Shown piece by piece: positions 23,235-32,586 of a DNA stretch of 40,205 bases. The notes beneath the pieces were generated by a model. That model saw only the letters and a program-made list of their open reading frames with translations. It made no database searches and was not told the DNA's origin. Source of the DNA: Clostridium sp. (GTDB lineage Bacteria; Bacillota_A; Clostridia; Lachnospirales; Lachnospiraceae); NCBI GenBank assembly GCA_023666975.1, contig JAMPAW010000002.1:76643-116847 (forward strand), read 5' to 3'. Position 1 is the first letter of the stretch. Every line of letters starts with the position of its first letter. A program made the position numbers and the translations under genes.

Positions 23235-24401
23235 AATCCGATGTAACTGACTGGTTCCGATTGCCGGTCTGCGCACGCCAAAATTATCGGCTATTGTTGC
23301 GCCAATATCGGCAAAGGTGTCCAAAATACCGAGATTAATACCGCTTTTCATCTGCGGATGATACATTAACACGGGAATATACTCTCTCGTGTGGTCGCTT
23401 CCCCGAAAAGTGGGGTCACACCCATGGTCGGCATTGATCACCAGTAAGTCATCATCCTGCATTCTTGCCAGTATTCCTCCAAGCTGCTCGTCAAAAGTCT
23501 CCAACCCCTGCGCATATCCCTCCACATCCCGCCTGTGTCCCCATGTCGAATCAAACTCTACCAAATTAGTGAAAATCAGCCCCTCCCGCTGAGTTTCCAT
23601 CAAATCGGCAGTCTTTTCCATTCCGTCCACATTGCTCTTTGTGTGCAGCGCATCTCCAATGCCGACCCGGCAAAAGATATCCTCAATCTTGCCGACCGCC
23701 GTAACACGGTATCCCGATTCTTTCAGATATACCAATACATTATTCTCGTCCGGCTTTAACGAAAAATCTCTGCGGTTAGGCGTGCGGATAAATTTACCTC
23801 CCTCAGTAAGAAACGGTCTGGCAATCACTCTCGCCACGGCATGTTCCCCCTGTAAGAGCTCACGCGCACCCTGACAGATTCCGTACAACTCGTCCAGTGC
23901 GATTACATTCTCATGCGCAGCAATTTGAAATACCGAATCTGCTGATGTATACACAATGGGATAACCGGTCCTTAAATGTTCACTGCCAAGTTCATTGATA
24001 ATGCGTGTACCGCTGGCCACAATATTGCCAAGATAGCCCCGGCAGCCTGTACGTTTTACAAACTCGTCCATAAGTTTCGCCGGGAAACCTTCCGGATATG
24101 TTGGAAATGCCTGTTTGGTTTCAATCCCTACCATTTCCCAATGCCCTATCGTCGTATCCTTGCCGTTAGACAGCTCTCTCGCCTTGCCATAGGCACCCAC
24201 TGGCGGCACTGCACTCTTCGGCAGAGCCGTTTTGTCAATGGAAAATAAGCCTAACTGCTGTAAATGCGGTACATTCAAACGTCCCCGCTTGCAAAATATA
24301 TGGCCAAGCGTATCTGCACCCTCATCGCCAAAATCCCGCGCGTCCGGTGCTTCACCGATTCCCACACTGTCCAGTATAATCCAAATTACCCGTTTAAACA
24401 T
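23208..24401 (-). CDS. deoB: Phosphopentomutase
   Basis: DeoB interconverts (deoxy)ribose 1-phosphate and 5-phosphate in nucleoside catabolism; it is a cytoplasmic alkaline phosphatase superfamily enzyme. The 397-residue length is typical. The N-terminal metal site is in ILDSVGIGEAPDARDFGDEG, and DTIGHWEMVGIE follows. The C-terminal metal ligands lie in NADHGCDPTFRGSDHTREYI. Good family matches extend to the C-terminus. It is convergent with the plus-strand gene at 22371 and overlaps it by 27 nt at the 3' end. No nucleoside phosphorylase gene lies beside it here. The 105-nt gap before it has no clear promoter. Confidence 0.97.
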   Translation of the reverse strand: MFKRVIWIILDSVGIGEAPDARDFGDEGADTLGHIFCKRGRLNVPHLQQLGLFSIDKTALPKSAVPPVGAYGKARELSNGKDTTIGHWEMVGIETKQAFPTYPEGFPAKLMDEFVKRTGCRGYLGNIVASGTRIINELGSEHLRTGYPIVYTSADSVFQIAAHENVIALDELYGICQGARELLQGEHAVARVIARPFLTEGGKFIRTPNRRDFSLKPDENNVLVYLKESGYRVTAVGKIEDIFCRVGIGDALHTKSNVDGMEKTADLMETQREGLIFTNLVEFDSTWGHRRDVEGYAQGLETFDEQLGGILARMQDDDLLVINADHGCDPTFRGSDHTREYIPVLMYHPQMKSGINLGILDTFADIGATIADNFGVRRPAIGTSQLHRILQGENKTD

Positions 24402-24506
24402 CTATACACCTCCGCTTCTGTCCACATCTGACAGAACCGTCAATCATCTTTCAGACCTTTTGCACCCATAAAACCAGAACAACACCGACAACATGATGAC
24501 AATCGA

Positions 24507-25538
24507 TTATAACAGCTCTGCCATTTCCAACAGCAGTTTTTCCGATTTCTCCCAGCCAAGACATGGGTCAGTAATGGATTTACCGTAACAGCCTGCCCCG
24601 ATTGCCTGATTGCCGTCCTCGATATAGGATTCCACCATAACGCCCTTCACCAGCTTTGCCACCTCTGTGCTATGCCGCATACTGTGTAAAATTTCTTTCA
24701 CGATACGCGGCTGTTCATCCCATTTCTTTCCCGAATTGTTGTGATTTGCATCCACGATAACGGCAGGATTCTTCAGTTTCGGGAACTTCTCATATGCCTC
24801 ATGCAGCAAAATCAAATCCTCGTAATGATAGTTTGGCATGGAAACGCCGTGACGGTTCAAGGAGCCTCTCAAAATACAATGCGTAAGCGGATTGCCGTCT
24901 GATTTCACCTCCCAGCCGGCAGTCATAAAAGTATGTCCGGACTGGCCCGCAATGCAGGAATTCATCATCACGGAATAGTCACCGGAAGTTGGATTTTTCA
25001 TGCCTACAGGAACATCAATTCCGGAGGCGGTCAATCGGTGTGACTGATTTTCCACGGACCTTGCACCTACTGCCACGTAAGATAAAATATCAGACAGATA
25101 TGGCCAGTTATCGGAATAAAGCATCTCATCCGCCGCAGTCAGACCCGTTCTTGCAATAGAGTCAATGTGCATCTTGCGGATTGCCTTTAACCCCTCCAAA
25201 AAATTGGGTTTTTCCTCAGGGTTAGGCTGATGCAGCATTCCCTTATAGCCGGAACCGTTCGTCCTTGGTTTGTTGGTATAAATACGCGGAATAATTATAA
25301 TCTTATCCTTTATCCTGTCCTGTACCTTCGCCAGACGGCTGATATAATCCAAAACGGCCTCTTCGTTATCCGCAGAACACGGACCGATAATGGCAATAAA
25401 CTTATCGGACTCGCCGGTAAACACTTTGGCAATCTCCTCATCTCTTGCCGCCTTCACTTTTTTTAATTCGTCGCTCATCGGAAACAGCTCTTTTATCTCC
25501 TCTGCTGACGGAACCTGTTCAATGTAATGTAAACCCAT
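24507..25538 (-). CDS. 3-deoxy-7-phosphoheptulonate synthase (class I, AroF/G/H type)
   Basis: This enzyme joins phosphoenolpyruvate and erythrose 4-phosphate in the first step of the shikimate pathway. Motifs of the class I family are present: IAIIGPCSADNEEAV, YTNKPRTNGSGYKGMLHQP, GARSVENQSHRLTASGIDVP and VIVDANHNNSGKKWDEQ. The metal-binding region ends SITDPCLGWEK. The start is given as the ATG at 25538 (MGLHYIEQ), 9 nt after AGGAG; an ATG two codons upstream has only 3 nt spacing. The product is 343 residues. There is no fused chorismate mutase domain. It follows the D-Ala-D-Ala carboxypeptidase by 95 nt. Which aromatic amino acid inhibits it cannot be told. Confidence 0.95.
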   Translation of the reverse strand: MGLHYIEQVPSAEEIKELFPMSDELKKVKAARDEEIAKVFTGESDKFIAIIGPCSADNEEAVLDYISRLAKVQDRIKDKIIIIPRIYTNKPRTNGSGYKGMLHQPNPEEKPNFLEGLKAIRKMHIDSIARTGLTAADEMLYSDNWPYLSDILSYVAVGARSVENQSHRLTASGIDVPVGMKNPTSGDYSVMMNSCIAGQSGHTFMTAGWEVKSDGNPLTHCILRGSLNRHGVSMPNYHYEDLILLHEAYEKFPKLKNPAVIVDANHNNSGKKWDEQPRIVKEILHSMRHSTEVAKLVKGVMVESYIEDGNQAIGAGCYGKSITDPCLGWEKSEKLLLEMAELL

Positions 25539-25633
25539 TTTCATAATCTCCTTTTCTATCGTAAATTATCATTTTCTTGTCTTTAAGGCCTATACACCCA
25601 CGTTTGACAGTTTAGCACGTTGAAGTGAAAAAA

Positions 25634-26953
25634 TCAACCTTCTGCCAGGGAATATCCCCCGAAAAACTTGAATAAGATTCTTTTTAAAATATATTCATAG
25701 GTAATCTTCGTCCGCTGTTCCATGGAATATAACGGAACAATTTTATATACCTCTCCGTTAACCGTTATCGTTACCTCTCCGATTGTCTGCCCCTGTTCCA
25801 CGGGAGCGGATAACGTTACCGGCAGTTTTACATCAAAATTGACATTCTCATCTTCCCGAAGCAGCAGGGCAACAACCTCCTGGTTATAGGGAGTTATGCT
25901 TCCACCCTCAATGCTGTCTTCCACGGGAATCTGTTGAAAAGTAATTCCGGACGGCAGGACTTCCTTTAAATTGTACTGTGATATGCCGTAATTCATCAGC
26001 CCTGCGGTATCCTTCCACTTATATGTCTTATGCGGCGGCCACCCGCAGGCAAGCACAACACTGACCAGCCGCTTTCCGTCCCGGTCCACCGCTCCCACAA
26101 AGCAGTACCCGGCATTTCCGGTAAATCCGGTTTTTATACCGATTGCACCTTCATAGGACGTCAGGAAGCGGTCCTTGTTATTCACGGTAAATGCTCTGCC
26201 GGTAGTCTGTTCATGAAAGCTATAGGACGGCGTCTGCACAATCTGCAAAAAAGTCTCATTTTGAATGGCATAACTGGAAATCAGCGCCAGGTCATATGCG
26301 GTAGTATAATGATTTTCCGCATCCAAACCGTTCGGTGTAACAAAGCTCGTGTTATATGCCCCTAATTCCTGCGCCTTCTCATTCATCATGGCGGCAAACC
26401 CCTCCACACTTCCGCCCACATGCTCGGCAATTGCCACTGCAGTGTCATTATGGGATTCTAACATCAAAGAATACACCAAATCCCCTAATCGGTATTGTTC
26501 ATCTTTTCGTATATTGAGCTGAACGTCCGGCATGGAGGCCGCATAGGCGGAAACCGTCACGATATCGTCAAGATTGGCATTTTCAAGCGTAACCAGAAGT
26601 GTCATGATTTTGGTCGTGCTTGCCATAGGTGCCTGTTCGTATCCCGACTTTTCAAATAGCACTCTCCTATTTGTGGCATCCATTAACAGTGCATACTTTG
26701 CATTCAGCTTGGAAAGGGCAGTGATATCCGCTGCCGTATTGATCCATTCCTGCTCTTCGCTGTCGTCCGGTATCAGGGCACCTTCACGCAAAGTCAGCTG
26801 ATAGGTATACATTTCATCGGTATCCTTTTGAGCGACACGGATTTCCCCCTGACGGATAATCACACACGACAGTGCAAGAAACAATGCAAAGCTCCAGATA
26901 AAAAAAGAATCCTGTTCTGACTTATCCAATCGAATTAAATGAAAAAAAGACAT
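25634..26953 (-). CDS. D-alanyl-D-alanine carboxypeptidase (penicillin-binding protein, DacF/PBP5 type)
   Basis: This class removes the terminal D-Ala from peptidoglycan stem peptides. The 439-residue protein has an N-terminal hydrophobic signal or anchor at about residues 16-34. The SxxK catalytic motif is Ser112-Thr-Thr-Lys115 in MASTTKIM. The SxN motif is in ESHNDTAVAIAEH. KTG lies in GIKTGFTGNAGYC. The PBP5-type C-terminal beta domain contains EQGQTIGEVTITVNGEVY-like strands (about 330-410), and a hydrophobic amphipathic tail could bind the membrane. It follows scpB by 65 nt. DacF homologues act in spore cortex or in vegetative walls; which applies here is undecided. Confidence 0.94.
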   Translation of the reverse strand: MSFFHLIRLDKSEQDSFFIWSFALFLALSCVIIRQGEIRVAQKDTDEMYTYQLTLREGALIPDDSEEQEWINTAADITALSKLNAKYALLMDATNRRVLFEKSGYEQAPMASTTKIMTLLVTLENANLDDIVTVSAYAASMPDVQLNIRKDEQYRLGDLVYSLMLESHNDTAVAIAEHVGGSVEGFAAMMNEKAQELGAYNTSFVTPNGLDAENHYTTAYDLALISSYAIQNETFLQIVQTPSYSFHEQTTGRAFTVNNKDRFLTSYEGAIGIKTGFTGNAGYCFVGAVDRDGKRLVSVVLACGWPPHKTYKWKDTAGLMNYGISQYNLKEVLPSGITFQQIPVEDSIEGGSITPYNQEVVALLLREDENVNFDVKLPVTLSAPVEQGQTIGEVTITVNGEVYKIVPLYSMEQRTKITYEYILKRILFKFFGGYSLAEG

Positions 26954-27018
26954 ATCTTCACACTAGTACCTATTTGATACAAATATATGAAACTGCCATT
27001 TTCTTTATCACATATTTT

Positions 27019-27603
27019 TTAATCCTTTACCGGGGCAAATGACAGCTGTGCTTCCTCCATGGCCTGCTGCTTAAAATCTTCAATCTTATCCTGTGTGATA
27101 ATCGGCAGCTCATCGGTAGACTGCACACCAAAGCTTCTCAGGAAATCGTCCGTGGTCCCAAAAAGGATTGGCCGTCCTACTGCTTCCAAACGTCCGACCT
27201 CCTGAATCAGATTATATTCCACTAATTTATTGACTGCATGCACGCAGGAAACACCGCGGATTGCTTCAATCTCCTGCCTTGTAATCGGCTGTTTGTACGC
27301 TACAATCGACAGTGTTTCCAGCAATACATCAGTCAGCATATGCTTCTTCGGAATATTGATGACCTTTATCAGCGTATCATAATAATCTGCCTTTGTGCAC
27401 ATCTGAAAAGCGTCCTCAAGCTCTACAATCCGGATTCCGCGGTCTACACGGTCATATTTATCCATCATGTTATGTATGATTTTTACCACGGTATCCACGT
27501 CCAGCTCCAATGCCTGCGCAATCCGCTCCCTTCCGACCGCCTCTCCCACGGAAAACAGTATTGCCTCGATTTTTCCTTCAATTACATTAATGTCCTGTTC
27601 CAT
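27019..27603 (-). CDS. scpB: Segregation and condensation protein ScpB
   Basis: ScpB is a kleisin-associated subunit that works with ScpA and SMC in chromosome condensation and segregation. The 194-residue protein has two winged-helix domains. It begins VIEGKIEAILFSVGEAVGRE and contains ETLSIVAYKQPITRQEIEA and GVSCVHAVNKLVEYNL, then LEAVGRPILFGTTDDFLRSF. These are diagnostic. The length is normal. The ATG follows the scpA stop by 2 nt, so the two are translated together. The smc gene is not in this window. Confidence 0.97.
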   Translation of the reverse strand: MEQDINVIEGKIEAILFSVGEAVGRERIAQALELDVDTVVKIIHNMMDKYDRVDRGIRIVELEDAFQMCTKADYYDTLIKVINIPKKHMLTDVLLETLSIVAYKQPITRQEIEAIRGVSCVHAVNKLVEYNLIQEVGRLEAVGRPILFGTTDDFLRSFGVQSTDELPIITQDKIEDFKQQAMEEAQLSFAPVKD

Positions 27604-27605
27604 AT

Positions 27606-28412
27606 CTACTCCTGTATCTCTTCGTCCCTAATCTTCTCCTTCGCAGCTGCCGCTTCATCTTCGGCTGCAATCTCGTCCAGAGAATCAATCATTATCTCAC
27701 CGAACGTCTCCTCCTGACGAATAGCAATCGCGCCAACCTTCATCAGCTCTAAAACAGACATGAACGTAATGATAATGTTCATTCTGGTCGGCTGGGATTC
27801 CAGCAATGTGCGGAAATTAATTCCCCGCAGCCCCCGCAGCTCTTCCCTCACCTGAACCATGCGGTCCTCGATACTGATCTCTTCTTTTTCAATCGTCCCA
27901 AACTTCGAGCGGATCGGATCAATTTTATCGACCTGCCTGCGCATAATGGATTTGAAGATATCGTTAAGCGCAGCAAGCGTCATGCCGTCAACCAGCTTGG
28001 CCGGATCAATTTCCTCCCGGTACGCTGCAACCTGCTGGGGAATCGTCGGCTTCTTGTAAAAATTGCGGGAGGCATCTAATTCCATATCCTTCAGTTCCAG
28101 CGCCGCATACTTATACATTTTGTATTCCAGCAGACGTCTGACCAGCTCTTCTCTCGGATCTTCTTCCTCTTCGTCTTTCTCGTCCCGCGGCAGAAGCATT
28201 TTCGATTTAATCTGAATGAGCGTTGCCGCCATTACCAGAAATTCACTCATGACATCCATATTCCGTTCCTGCATTTGCCCCACATAGTCCAAATACTGCT
28301 CGGTAATGATGACAATGGGAATATCATAAATATCAACCTTATTTTTTTCAATTAAATGCAGCAACAGATCAAGCGGTCCCTCAAACACCTGCAGTTTATA
28401 TTCGATTTCCAT
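27606..28412 (-). CDS. scpA: Segregation and condensation protein ScpA
   Basis: ScpA is the kleisin that bridges SMC heads and recruits ScpB. The 268-residue protein begins MEIEYKLQVFEGPLDLLLHL, the conserved N-terminal signature, followed by VDIYDIPIVIITEQYLDYV. A middle acidic stretch is EKDEEEEDPREELVRRLLEY. The C-terminal winged helix contains VMSVLELMKVGAIAIRQEET-like sequence, and an acidic tail completes it. It starts 33 nt after the UDP-glucose dehydrogenase stop. It could be transcribed with the wall polymer genes. The Shine-Dalgarno (AAGGA, 11 nt spacing) is weak. Confidence 0.97.
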   Translation of the reverse strand: MEIEYKLQVFEGPLDLLLHLIEKNKVDIYDIPIVIITEQYLDYVGQMQERNMDVMSEFLVMAATLIQIKSKMLLPRDEKDEEEEDPREELVRRLLEYKMYKYAALELKDMELDASRNFYKKPTIPQQVAAYREEIDPAKLVDGMTLAALNDIFKSIMRRQVDKIDPIRSKFGTIEKEEISIEDRMVQVREELRGLRGINFRTLLESQPTRMNIIITFMSVLELMKVGAIAIRQEETFGEIMIDSLDEIAAEDEAAAAKEKIRDEEIQE

Positions 28413-28445
28413 AAATATGACTATCCTTATCTGTAAATTCCTTCT

Positions 28446-29648
28446 TTAATCCCTGAAATACAAATCTCTTGTATATACTTTGTCCAGCACGTCCTCCAAA
28501 TCTTCACTGTAACGGTTGGCGACGATTACATCACTGATCTTCTTAAATTCATCTATTGAGCGGATTACCCGGCTGTTAAAGAATGAATCATCACCAAGCG
28601 TCGGCTCAAAAATCACAACTTCAACACCTTTTGCCTTGATACGCTTCATTACCCCCTGAATGGAAGACTGTCTGAAATTATCCGAATTTGCCTTCATCGT
28701 CAGCCGGTATATTCCTACAACCACATTTCTCTTCTGCGGAAAACCTGCTCTTCCCAGTATCTGTTCGGCAATGAAATCTTTTCTTGTACTGTTTGCGTCT
28801 ACAATGGCCCCGATGATATTGTTAGGTACATTTTCATAATTGGCAAGGAGCTGTTTTGTATCTTTCGGCAGGCAATAGCCGCCATATCCAAAGGACGGGT
28901 TATTATAATGCGTACCGATTCTTGGGTCCAGTCCTATTCCTTCGATAATCTGTTTTGTATCCAGACCACGTACCTCTGCATAGGTATCCAGCTCGTTAAA
29001 GAAGGACACTCTCAGTGCCAGATACGTGTTTGCAAAAAGTTTGACCGCTTCCGCCTCAGTCGGATTGGTGTATAAAATATCAATATTCTCTTTCTTCGCT
29101 CCCCCTGCCAGCAGTCCGGCAAACGTATGGGCAGCCTGCACCAGTCTCTCATCTTCCAGAGGCGCTCCGACAATAATGCGGGACGGGTACAAATTATCAT
29201 ATAGGGCCCTTCCCTCCCGCAAAAACTCCGGTGAAAAGATAATATTGTCATTCTTATATTTCTCCCTGACGGACAGTGTGTATCCGACCGGCACGGTCGA
29301 TTTAATCACCATAACCGCCTCCGGATTAATTTTCATCACCTGTTCAATTACACTCTCCACAGAGGAAGTATCAAAATAATTCTTTTTGGGGTCATAATTG
29401 GTCGGTGTGGAAATAATCACATAATCTGCCCCCCGGTAAGCCAATTCCGCATCCGTGGTGGCAGTTAAATGAAGCTGCTTATTGGCAAGATAATCCTCTA
29501 TCTCCGCATCCACCAGCGGAGATTTTTTGTTGTTAATCATCTCCACCTTTTCCGGAATAATATCTACCGCATATACCTCATTTCGCTGTGAAAGCAAAAT
29601 AGAATTGGACAAACCAACGTAACCTGTTCCTGCAACTGCAATTTTCAT
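28446..29648 (-). CDS. UDP-glucose/UDP-sugar 6-dehydrogenase
   Basis: Members oxidise UDP-glucose (or a related UDP-sugar) to the uronic acid using NAD+. The start is the ATG at 29648 ([15 protein letters not shown]), 8 nt after GGAGG; the frame extends five codons further without a ribosome site. The product has 400 residues. The Rossmann motif is GTGYVGLS. The catalytic cysteine is in [12 protein letters not shown]. The short form matches capsule-type enzymes. It lies 25 nt after the TarJ-like gene. A uronic acid donor for a wall or surface polymer is the likely product. Specificity for UDP-glucose rather than another UDP-sugar is not proved. Confidence 0.9.
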   Translation of the reverse strand: MKIAVAGTGYVGLSNSILLSQRNEVYAVDIIPEKVEMINNKKSPLVDAEIEDYLANKQLHLTATTDAELAYRGADYVIISTPTNYDPKKNYFDTSSVESVIEQVMKINPEAVMVIKSTVPVGYTLSVREKYKNDNIIFSPEFLREGRALYDNLYPSRIIVGAPLEDERLVQAAHTFAGLLAGGAKKENIDILYTNPTEAEAVKLFANTYLALRVSFFNELDTYAEVRGLDTKQIIEGIGLDPRIGTHYNNPSFGYGGYCLPKDTKQLLANYENVPNNIIGAIVDANSTRKDFIAEQILGRAGFPQKRNVVVGIYRLTMKANSDNFRQSSIQGVMKRIKAKGVEVVIFEPTLGDDSFFNSRVIRSIDEFKKISDVIVANRYSEDLEDVLDKVYTRDLYFRD

Positions 29649-29673
29649 GATCATTTCCTCCATAATTAAGTAT

Positions 29674-30699
29674 TTATTTATCCCATATCATAATTGTCTT
29701 ACCAATTAATTTGTGAATATCCATCTCAAAGGCTCTTGCAATATCTTTAATCTCCCTCACCTTAATCTGCTCACCCACAATATTTTCCAGATAATCCACA
29801 ACCTCCGGTTTCTGCTTATATAATTCTACAAGCCGCACAAAATCTTCTCTGCCACTGCGGCTGCTGCCAATTATGCGAAGCCCTTTTTCCAAAACCATAC
29901 GGGTATTAATCGGCGCCAAATCCTCTGTAACGCCTAAGATGGCAATCGTTCCCTCCGGGTGAATATAATCAATGATCTGATTAATCGCTCTCGGTGCGCC
30001 ATTGCCCCCGACACATTCCATCGCATGGTCCATGTGAAAGTCTTCCGGTATCTCATTAATCAGATATGTGCCATCCGCAAAAGTAAAATCATTCAGTTTG
30101 GATTCATTCACGCCCATAATATATACCTGTATCTCCGGATACAGGCTCTTAAGCAGCAGGGAAGTAATGTATCCGAGATTGCCGTCCCCCCATACACCAA
30201 TTACCTCTCTTCTGGCATGAGCGGTTTTCATCAACCGCCCTACAGCGTGGAAGCTGACGCTGACAATCTCCGTAAACGCCGCCACTGCCATATTCATGTT
30301 GTCCGGAAGCTTCACCAAACGGTCAGGAACCGTTTCCACATATTCCTGTAAAAAACCGTCTGTCCCGCTGGCCCGGAACTTTGAACTTCGCAAATAATTC
30401 TCGGCAATCACATCATCTTCTTCACTGGGCAGATTCGGTATCATGACAACATTATCCCCTGCCTGAAACTGCCCGGTCGGGTCATATACCACTCTGCCGA
30501 TGGCCTCATGGATTAACGCCATCGGCAGCTTCTGCTTTAACACCTCTTCCGGACGGTTTCCCTGATAATACCGCTGGTCTGCATTACAAATCGATAAGTG
30601 TGTCGGCCGCACGATAATGTGCTCCCGGTCAAAAGTAATATCCTTAAAAACCAGTTCAAATTGTCTCGGACGTTTCAACTGATATACTGCATTTAACAT
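29674..30699 (-). CDS. tarJ: Ribulose-5-phosphate reductase, TarJ-like
   Basis: TarJ reduces D-ribulose 5-phosphate to D-ribitol 5-phosphate with NADPH, supplying poly(ribitol phosphate) teichoic acid. The 341-residue protein is a zinc-type medium-chain dehydrogenase lookalike. It starts [20 protein letters not shown] and has [20 protein letters not shown] with Cys38 as the likely metal ligand. [16 protein letters not shown] and the cofactor region [17 protein letters not shown] follow. The strong N-terminal likeness to known TarJ and its pairing with a TarI-like gene support the call. It begins 1 nt after the tarI stop. Conversion to ribitol 5-phosphate is inferred, not tested. Confidence 0.9.
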   Translation of the reverse strand: MLNAVYQLKRPRQFELVFKDITFDREHIIVRPTHLSICNADQRYYQGNRPEEVLKQKLPMALIHEAIGRVVYDPTGQFQAGDNVVMIPNLPSEEDDVIAENYLRSSKFRASGTDGFLQEYVETVPDRLVKLPDNMNMAVAAFTEIVSVSFHAVGRLMKTAHARREVIGVWGDGNLGYITSLLLKSLYPEIQVYIMGVNESKLNDFTFADGTYLINEIPEDFHMDHAMECVGGNGAPRAINQIIDYIHPEGTIAILGVTEDLAPINTRMVLEKGLRIIGSSRSGREDFVRLVELYKQKPEVVDYLENIVGEQIKVREIKDIARAFEMDIHKLIGKTIMIWDK

Positions 30700-30700
30700 A

Positions 30701-31417
30701 TTATACCCCTCCTAAAAGAGCCTCCGCAACCCTCAAATCATAAGGGTATGTAATCTTAATGTTGGACTCCTCACCCTCCACCAGATGTACATTTTCACCC
30801 TTCATCACCAGTATTTTACAGGCATCGGTCAAAATCTTTTTTTCCTCCCCGGTAAGCGACTCATAAATCGTCTTTAACTGCTTTGCCTTAAAGGACTGCG
30901 GCGTCTGTCCCTGGTACATCACGGAACGGTCCGGAATATTGCTAATCATCTGGTGATTTGTGCTCTCCACAATCGTATCCGTCGCCGGAATAACCGTATC
31001 GCATGCACCATACTCTATCGCATAGCGGATATTTTCCTCCAAAATCCTATGTGTCACAAAAGGTCTTACCGAATCGTGGGTCACGATAACCGTATTGTCG
31101 TCCAACACACCGTTTCCCTCAATATAGGCAATCGCATTCATAATCGTCTCATTGCGGGTATCACCGCCTTCAATCACCCGAATCCGGCCATCTGCCGGAA
31201 TATGTTTCCGAATTAAATCCTGCGTGTGCTTAATCCACTGCTTTGGCGTCAAGACAAGAATCCCGCAAAATTCAGTATTCATGATAAATTTCTCTATCGT
31301 ATGCACGATAATCGGCTTCCCGCCAAGCTCCATAAACTGCTTCGGTTTTTCTACATTTCCCATTCTTGTCCCCTTGCCGCCGGCAAGAATCACTCCGTAT
31401 ACATTGCTTTTTTCCAT
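30701..31417 (-). CDS. tarI: Ribitol-5-phosphate cytidylyltransferase, TarI-like (IspD family)
   Basis: TarI couples ribitol 5-phosphate with CTP to form CDP-ribitol. The 238-residue protein shows GVILAGGKGTRMGN (residues 8-21) and EKPKQFMELGGKPII, the nucleotidyltransferase motifs. IspD has the same fold, but pairing with the TarJ-like gene in a teichoic acid cluster favours TarI over the isoprenoid enzyme. The ATG has AGGAGG about 7 nt upstream. It is followed by tarJ after 1 nt, so the two enzymes should be made together. Whether it also accepts other pentitol or erythritol phosphates is open. Confidence 0.88.
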   Translation of the reverse strand: MEKSNVYGVILAGGKGTRMGNVEKPKQFMELGGKPIIVHTIEKFIMNTEFCGILVLTPKQWIKHTQDLIRKHIPADGRIRVIEGGDTRNETIMNAIAYIEGNGVLDDNTVIVTHDSVRPFVTHRILEENIRYAIEYGACDTVIPATDTIVESTNHQMISNIPDRSVMYQGQTPQSFKAKQLKTIYESLTGEEKKILTDACKILVMKGENVHLVEGEESNIKITYPYDLRVAEALLGGV

Positions 31418-31431
31418 ACTGCTTCCTCCTG

Positions 31432-32586
31432 TTATTCCGCATTAAATACATGTCTGATAATCCGCTCCGTCGAATGTCCGTCGCACCCACTCATATATTG
31501 TCTGCAAAAAGCGGTTATTCTATCCTTGTCAAACCGGTCAAGCTGCCGGATTTGGCAAAGCAGCTCTTCGGTCGTGCGCACAACCGGTCCCGGTACAAAT
31601 TCCTCATACGGATAATAAAATCCCCGTTCATCATAGTAATCTTCCAAGTCATAGGCAAAAAATAACATCGGCCTTAGCAACAGGGAATATTCAAATATAA
31701 TCGACGAATAATCCGTAATGCAGATATCGGCCACCATCAGCAGTTCCTCCACGGGCATCCTGTCGCCAACCTCTGTACAAAACTCCTTAAACGGCTCGGC
31801 AATCTCGGTCTTTTCCCGCACAAAGGGGTGCTGCTTAATCAACACCACATATTCCTCGTGCAGAGCGTATAAGACAGATAAATCCAATCCGTCCGGAGCC
31901 TTCGCCCCCCGGATAGTATCTCCTCTAAATGTCGGCGCATAAACGATAACCTTCCGTCCGTCTATCGGAAATCCCAGATTCATCAGATGCGCATATGCCT
32001 GCTGCTTTCTGTCCTCCATAAAATATACGTCCGTGCGGCTTACCCCTAAAGGCTTAACAATATCCGGCCTGTCCTGCAAGCCAAACGCTTCCACATACGC
32101 CCAGCAGACGTCCTTTCCACTTACCGGAACGAGATGATAATTTCGATGTCCGGAATAGGTGTCCAGCGCTTTCCGGTCCTCGCCGAACGTTTTATCCACA
32201 ACGCTGTAACCCCATTTTTTGAAAGCGCCACACGCATGCCAAAGCTGTATAAGCTTTGTCCCCTCCCGCAGGCCAAATGCACCAAAAACACTGTTTGAAT
32301 CGTTGATAAACACATATCCCGCAGCTGACATATCCCAAATCAGTTTTATTGTACGCAGGATAATTGCGCCCCATGAAACAGTCGACAGCCCCAGATAATG
32401 AATATGCACATCTCTCTTCTCCCGTTTCAAATATTCATATATCAACCGGTAATCATCTGACAGCCGCTCACCGTGATTCTCCACAAAGATGACTCTCTCT
32501 TTGCGGAGCTGGCGTCTGCTTCCGACATAGTAGCAGACAGGATATATCCATTTAAACACCACCCACTTGCAAATACGTCTAATCAT
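31432..32586 (-). CDS. CDP-glycerol/CDP-ribitol phosphotransferase (TagF/TarL family)
   Basis: These membrane-associated cytoplasmic enzymes transfer glycerol- or ribitol-phosphate from a CDP-alcohol to a teichoic chain. The 384-residue protein has a basic, hydrophobic N-terminus for membrane contact. It contains LIQLWHACGAFKKWG (His motif), VSRTDVYF, VIVYAPTFRGDT, IKQHPFV and ITDYSSIIFEYSLLLRP. The motif set is that of the Glyphos_transf family. It is encoded 14 nt upstream of tarI and overlaps tagH by 1 nt (TAATG). The nearness of TarIJ makes CDP-ribitol a plausible donor. Whether it primes or polymerises cannot be read from sequence. Confidence 0.92.
   Translation of the reverse strand: MIRRICKWVVFKWIYPVCYYVGSRRQLRKERVIFVENHGERLSDDYRLIYEYLKREKRDVHIHYLGLSTVSWGAIILRTIKLIWDMSAAGYVFINDSNSVFGAFGLREGTKLIQLWHACGAFKKWGYSVVDKTFGEDRKALDTYSGHRNYHLVPVSGKDVCWAYVEAFGLQDRPDIVKPLGVSRTDVYFMEDRKQQAYAHLMNLGFPIDGRKVIVYAPTFRGDTIRGAKAPDGLDLSVLYALHEEYVVLIKQHPFVREKTEIAEPFKEFCTEVGDRMPVEELLMVADICITDYSSIIFEYSLLLRPMLFFAYDLEDYYDERGFYYPYEEFVPGPVVRTTEELLCQIRQLDRFDKDRITAFCRQYMSGCDGHSTERIIRHVFNAE

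Noticed and set aside
24417..24435. Short inverted repeat (TCTGTC and GACAGA) between the DAHP synthase gene and deoB
   Set aside because: The 6-bp stem has no T run and is short enough to arise by chance.
25545..25633. Possible T-box or attenuator upstream of the DAHP synthase gene
   Set aside because: The 89-nt gap is too short for a T-box and no specifier loop or terminator hairpin was seen.
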